From: an uncultured Negativicutes bacterium
GTDB lineage: Bacteria > Bacillota > Negativicutes > Acidaminococcales > Acidaminococcaceae
Direction of reading: 5' to 3'
NCBI GenBank assembly: GCA_937926555.1
Contig: CALAZX010000051.1
Location: 1-8,871 of the forward strand
DNA length: 8,871 nt
Shown: piece after piece, positions 6,276 to 8,871 of the stretch
Numbering within the stretch: position 1 is the first letter of the stretch
Layout of the letters: each line of letters opens with the position of its first letter
Made by a program: the position numbers and the translations under genes
The notes under the pieces: model-generated
Database searches by the model: none
Told to the model about the DNA's origin: nothing
The model's input: only the letters and a program-made list of their open reading frames with translations

Positions 6276-6309
6276 AAAAGGATAGTAGAGAAAACAGGAG
6301 GAAACGAAC

Positions 6310-7269
6310 ATGGCAAAATCAACCGTGTCTCTGGCTGGCAGAGACATCCTCGACCTGGAAAGCCTCAGCGTGGAGGAGTACGAACTGGTGCTGCAGACCG
6401 CTGCGGAGATGAAGAAAATCATGAAACGGGGCATCAAGAAGGTCCCCGCCCTCCGGGGCAAATCCATCATCAACCTGTTCTACGAGCCGTCCACCCGTAC
6501 CCGGACCTCTTTCGAGCTGGCCGGCAAGTACCTGGGCGCCGATGTGGTGAACATCAACACCGGCAACTCCAGCGTGGTGAAGGGCGAATGCCTGCGGGAC
6601 ACGGTGCTGACAGTGCAGTCCATGTGCTGTGACGCCATCGTCATGCGCCATCCCATCGAGGGCGCCGCGGTCTACGCCGCAAACGCCGCCGACCCGGTGA
6701 TCATCAACGCCGGCGACGGTGCCCACGCCCATCCCTCCCAGGGTCTGCTGGACCTGTTCACCCTGCGTGAGCGGGGCATGAAGAGCCTGAAGGGCAAGAA
6801 GATGGTGATCCTGGGCGACATCCTCTACAGCCGGGTGGCCCGGACCAACATCGCCGCCTGGAACAAGCTGGGCGCCGATGTCCATGTATGCGGCCCTATG
6901 CCGCTGGTACCCCATGACATCGAGTCCCTGGGCGTGACGGTCCACAAACGGATTGAGGAGGCGGTGGAAGGCGCCGACGTCATCGACGTGCTGCGTATCC
7001 AGCTGGAACGCCAGAAGAGCGGACTGTTCCCCTCCCCGAGAGAGTACGCCCGGATCTTCGGACTGAACGAGCAGCGCCTGGCGCTGGCCAACAAGAAATG
7101 CGTGGTGCTGCATCCCGGCCCCATGAACCGCGGACTGGAGATCTCCTGGGAAGTGGGCTACTGCGACCAGGCAGCTATCCGCGAGGAAGTGCAGAACGGC
7201 TGCGCTGTCCGCATGGCACTCTTATTCCTGACTTTGACTGGAGGTAAGCAAATTGAAAATATTGATTAA
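6310..7269 (+). CDS. pyrB: Aspartate carbamoyltransferase catalytic subunit
   Basis: The enzyme joins carbamoyl phosphate and L-aspartate to give N-carbamoyl-L-aspartate, the committed step of pyrimidine synthesis, in the cytoplasm. The 319-aa length is typical of the catalytic chain. Active-site motifs are intact: carbamoyl-phosphate loop YEPSTRTRTSFE (58-69), SSVVKGE (87-93, with K91 of the mobile loop), MRHP (112-115), HAHPSQGLLD (139-148), GDILYSRVARTN and HPGPMNRGLE (268-277). ATG is preceded by AGGAGG eight bases upstream. No pyrI regulatory chain gene follows, so the enzyme is probably an unregulated trimer as in other Bacillota, with control exerted by the PyrR attenuator upstream. 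Its last 17 nt overlap the start of pyrC. Confidence 0.97.
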   Translation: MAKSTVSLAGRDILDLESLSVEEYELVLQTAAEMKKIMKRGIKKVPALRGKSIINLFYEPSTRTRTSFELAGKYLGADVVNINTGNSSVVKGECLRDTVLTVQSMCCDAIVMRHPIEGAAVYAANAADPVIINAGDGAHAHPSQGLLDLFTLRERGMKSLKGKKMVILGDILYSRVARTNIAAWNKLGADVHVCGPMPLVPHDIESLGVTVHKRIEEAVEGADVIDVLRIQLERQKSGLFPSPREYARIFGLNEQRLALANKKCVVLHPGPMNRGLEISWEVGYCDQAAIREEVQNGCAVRMALLFLTLTGGKQIENID

Positions 7270-8545
7270 GCACGGCAGAGTAGTAGACCCTTCACAGAAC
7301 ATCGACGCAGTCATGGACATCCTGGTGGAGGACGGCAAGATCAAGAAGCTGGCCAAGACCATCCGGGCCAAAGCCGACGAGGTGTACGAGGCCAAAGGCA
7401 AAGTTGTGGCCCCCGGCTTCATCGACATGCACACCCACCTGCGTGAACCCGGTCTGGAAGCGAAAGAGAGCATCGTGTCCGGCACCATGGCGGCAGCCGC
7501 CGGCGGTATCACCACCGTGGCCTGCATGCCCAACACCAAGCCGGTCATCAGCACCTCCATCATCGTCAGCGGCATCAAGGAGCGGGCGAAACGGGAAGGT
7601 TACGTGAACGTGGAAGTCATCGGCTCCATCAGCAAGGACGAGAAAGGCCAGGAGCTGGCCGAGATGGGGGACATGGCGGAAAAAGGCGCCGTGGCCTTCT
7701 CCGACGACGGACACTATGTGAACAGCTCCCGGCTGTTCTGCAACGCGGCAAAATATGTCAGCGCCTTCGACAAGGTTCTGATCAGCCACAGCATCGAGCC
7801 GGAGATGAACAAGGACGGCTACATGCATGAGGGCGCCGTATCCGCACGGATGGGCGTGCCCGGCATCCCGGCAGTGGCCGAGGACATCGCCGTGGCCAGG
7901 GACTGCCTCATCGCAGGCTACACCGGAACCCATGTGCACATCGCCCATGTGGCTTCCGCCGGCGCCGTGCAGATCATCCGCGAGGCCAAGGCCAAGGGCT
8001 GGCCGGTGACCGCCGAAGTGACGGTGCACCACCTGACCCTCACCGACGAGGCCTGCCTCAGCTACGACACGGCGACCCGGGTATCCCCGCCGCTGCGCAG
8101 CAGGGACCATGTGGAAGGGATGCGGGCCGGCCTGAAGGACGGCACCATCGACATCATCATCACCGACCACGCGCCCCACGCGCCGGAGGAGAAGGACGTG
8201 GAGTTCCGCAAGGCCCCCAACGGCTTCTGCGGACTGGAATCCGCCGTGGCTGTCCTCCTGACAGAGCTGTACCATAAAGATGTGCTGACCATCAATGAGA
8301 TCGTTGACAAATATTCTTGCCGGCCGGCCAAGATCTTCAAACTGGACCGCGGCACGCTGGCACCGGGCGCACCGGCGGATATCACCATCCTGGACCTGGA
8401 CAAACGCTGGACCATCGACAGCAGCAAGTTCTACACCACCGGTAAGGTGACCCCCTTCAACGGGAAACGGTGCAGAGGCAAAGCGGTAGCCACCATGGTG
8501 GCAGGCAGATTCGTGATGAGAGAGGGTGTCGTATGCAGAGAGTAG
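7253..8545 (+). CDS. pyrC: Dihydroorotase, class I
   Basis: This zinc amidohydrolase cyclises N-carbamoyl-L-aspartate to dihydroorotate. The 430-aa length fits class I (Bacillus/Aquifex-type) enzymes. Metal ligands and catalytic residues are visible: DMHTHLREPG with H60 and H62, FSDDG with D151/D152, ISHS with H179, HIAHVAS with H232, and ITDHAPH with catalytic D305. This spacing closely follows the Aquifex dihydroorotase set, which uses an aspartate instead of a carboxylated lysine. The start is TTG, chosen because GGAGG (7240-7244) lies eight bases ahead and the family N-terminus MKILIKHGRVVDP begins there. The start lies inside pyrB, implying coupled translation; the 3' end overlaps carA by 13 nt. 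Confidence 0.97.
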   Translation: MKILIKHGRVVDPSQNIDAVMDILVEDGKIKKLAKTIRAKADEVYEAKGKVVAPGFIDMHTHLREPGLEAKESIVSGTMAAAAGGITTVACMPNTKPVISTSIIVSGIKERAKREGYVNVEVIGSISKDEKGQELAEMGDMAEKGAVAFSDDGHYVNSSRLFCNAAKYVSAFDKVLISHSIEPEMNKDGYMHEGAVSARMGVPGIPAVAEDIAVARDCLIAGYTGTHVHIAHVASAGAVQIIREAKAKGWPVTAEVTVHHLTLTDEACLSYDTATRVSPPLRSRDHVEGMRAGLKDGTIDIIITDHAPHAPEEKDVEFRKAPNGFCGLESAVAVLLTELYHKDVLTINEIVDKYSCRPAKIFKLDRGTLAPGAPADITILDLDKRWTIDSSKFYTTGKVTPFNGKRCRGKAVATMVAGRFVMREGVVCRE

Positions 8546-8871
8546 AAGGCAAACTGGTACTGAAAGACGGAAGCGTTTATGAAGGAACACTGTACGGCGA
8601 CCGCCACGCGGTAGGCGAGGTGGTCTTCACCACCGGCATGAGCGGCTACCAGGAGACCCTGACGGACCCCTCCTTCTGCAGCCAGATCGTGGTGATGACC
8701 TACCCGCTGATCGGCAACTACGGGGTGAACCCGGAGTTCAACCAGGGACCCCGGTGCTTCTTCCAGGGCTACGTGGTAGGCGAGCTCTGCCAGGAGCCCA
8801 GCAACTGGCGGAACCAGGGCACCATCCTCCACTGGCTGGAGGAGCAGAAGGTGCCGGTGCTGGCAGGGGTG
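8533..8871 (+). CDS. carA: Carbamoyl-phosphate synthase small subunit, 5' part (runs off window)
   Basis: The first 113 codons of the glutamine-hydrolysing small subunit are present; the gene continues past the window edge. With the large subunit it makes carbamoyl phosphate from glutamine, bicarbonate and ATP, feeding pyrB and also arginine synthesis. The N-terminal domain is clear: LVLKDGSVYEGTLYG, then GEVVFTTGMSGYQETLTDPS, then QIVVMTYPLIGNYGVN, all CarA hallmarks. The glutaminase domain with its Cys-His-Glu triad lies beyond the window. The ATG is inside the end of pyrC, with AGAGGG (8521-8526) as ribosome binding site. Its place inside the PyrR-controlled unit suggests a pyrimidine-dedicated copy. 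Confidence 0.97.
   Translation, partial: MQRVEGKLVLKDGSVYEGTLYGDRHAVGEVVFTTGMSGYQETLTDPSFCSQIVVMTYPLIGNYGVNPEFNQGPRCFFQGYVVGELCQEPSNWRNQGTILHWLEEQKVPVLAGV

Noticed and set aside
8302..8307. TTGACA box inside pyrC as an internal promoter for carA
   Set aside because: The -35 match is good, but no -10-like sequence occurs 16-18 nt downstream, where the DNA is GC-rich.
7292..8590. Antisense open frame of 432 codons opposite pyrC and the carA start
   Set aside because: Complete overlap with pyrC, whose catalytic residues are intact; the antisense protein has atypical His/Gly/Val-rich composition.

Overview
The window is a GC-rich, gene-dense, all-plus-strand stretch of a bacterial chromosome. 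Strong AGGAGG-type ribosome binding sites, a PyrR-type pyrimidine attenuator, a pyrB-pyrC-carA gene order and a bifurcating-type EtfB point to an anaerobic Bacillota. The EtfB motifs look most like Negativicutes such as Acidaminococcaceae. That placement is inference from remembered family sequences, not from a search.

Region 1 (1-4134) is an energy-metabolism unit. A good sigma-A-type promoter drives etfB, etfA (with a fused two-cluster ferredoxin domain), a 68-aa small protein and pyk (pyruvate kinase with a C-terminal PEP-utiliser-like domain). Gaps are 11, 11 and 35 nt, and no internal promoter or terminator is visible, so co-transcription is likely. A hairpin with a short T run follows pyk.

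Region 2 (4135-6069) holds one large gene of about 616 aa that I do not recognise. It has a long polar, Ala/Glu/Lys-rich amino half and a helical carboxy half. Its 5' leader can fold into two competing structures.

Region 3 (6070-8871) is the de novo pyrimidine operon. It starts with a near-consensus extended -10 promoter, then a PyrR-binding hairpin and an intrinsic terminator (a transcription attenuator), then pyrB, pyrC and the start of carA, which runs off the window. The coding regions overlap (pyrB/pyrC by 17 nt, carA/pyrC by 13 nt), suggesting translational coupling. Together they make carbamoyl phosphate, carbamoyl aspartate and dihydroorotate; the remaining pyr genes probably lie downstream.

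No tRNA, rRNA, CRISPR, insertion sequence or phage feature was seen. No gene-free stretch exceeds 300 bases; the largest (6070-6309) is the pyr promoter and attenuator. Most of the window is conventional core metabolism. The points most worth a second look are the unrecognised 616-aa protein, the ferredoxin-fused EtfA without an adjacent dehydrogenase, the pyruvate kinase extra domain that lacks the usual histidine, a T-box-like core inside the pyk terminator, and the extra hairpins in the two leaders.
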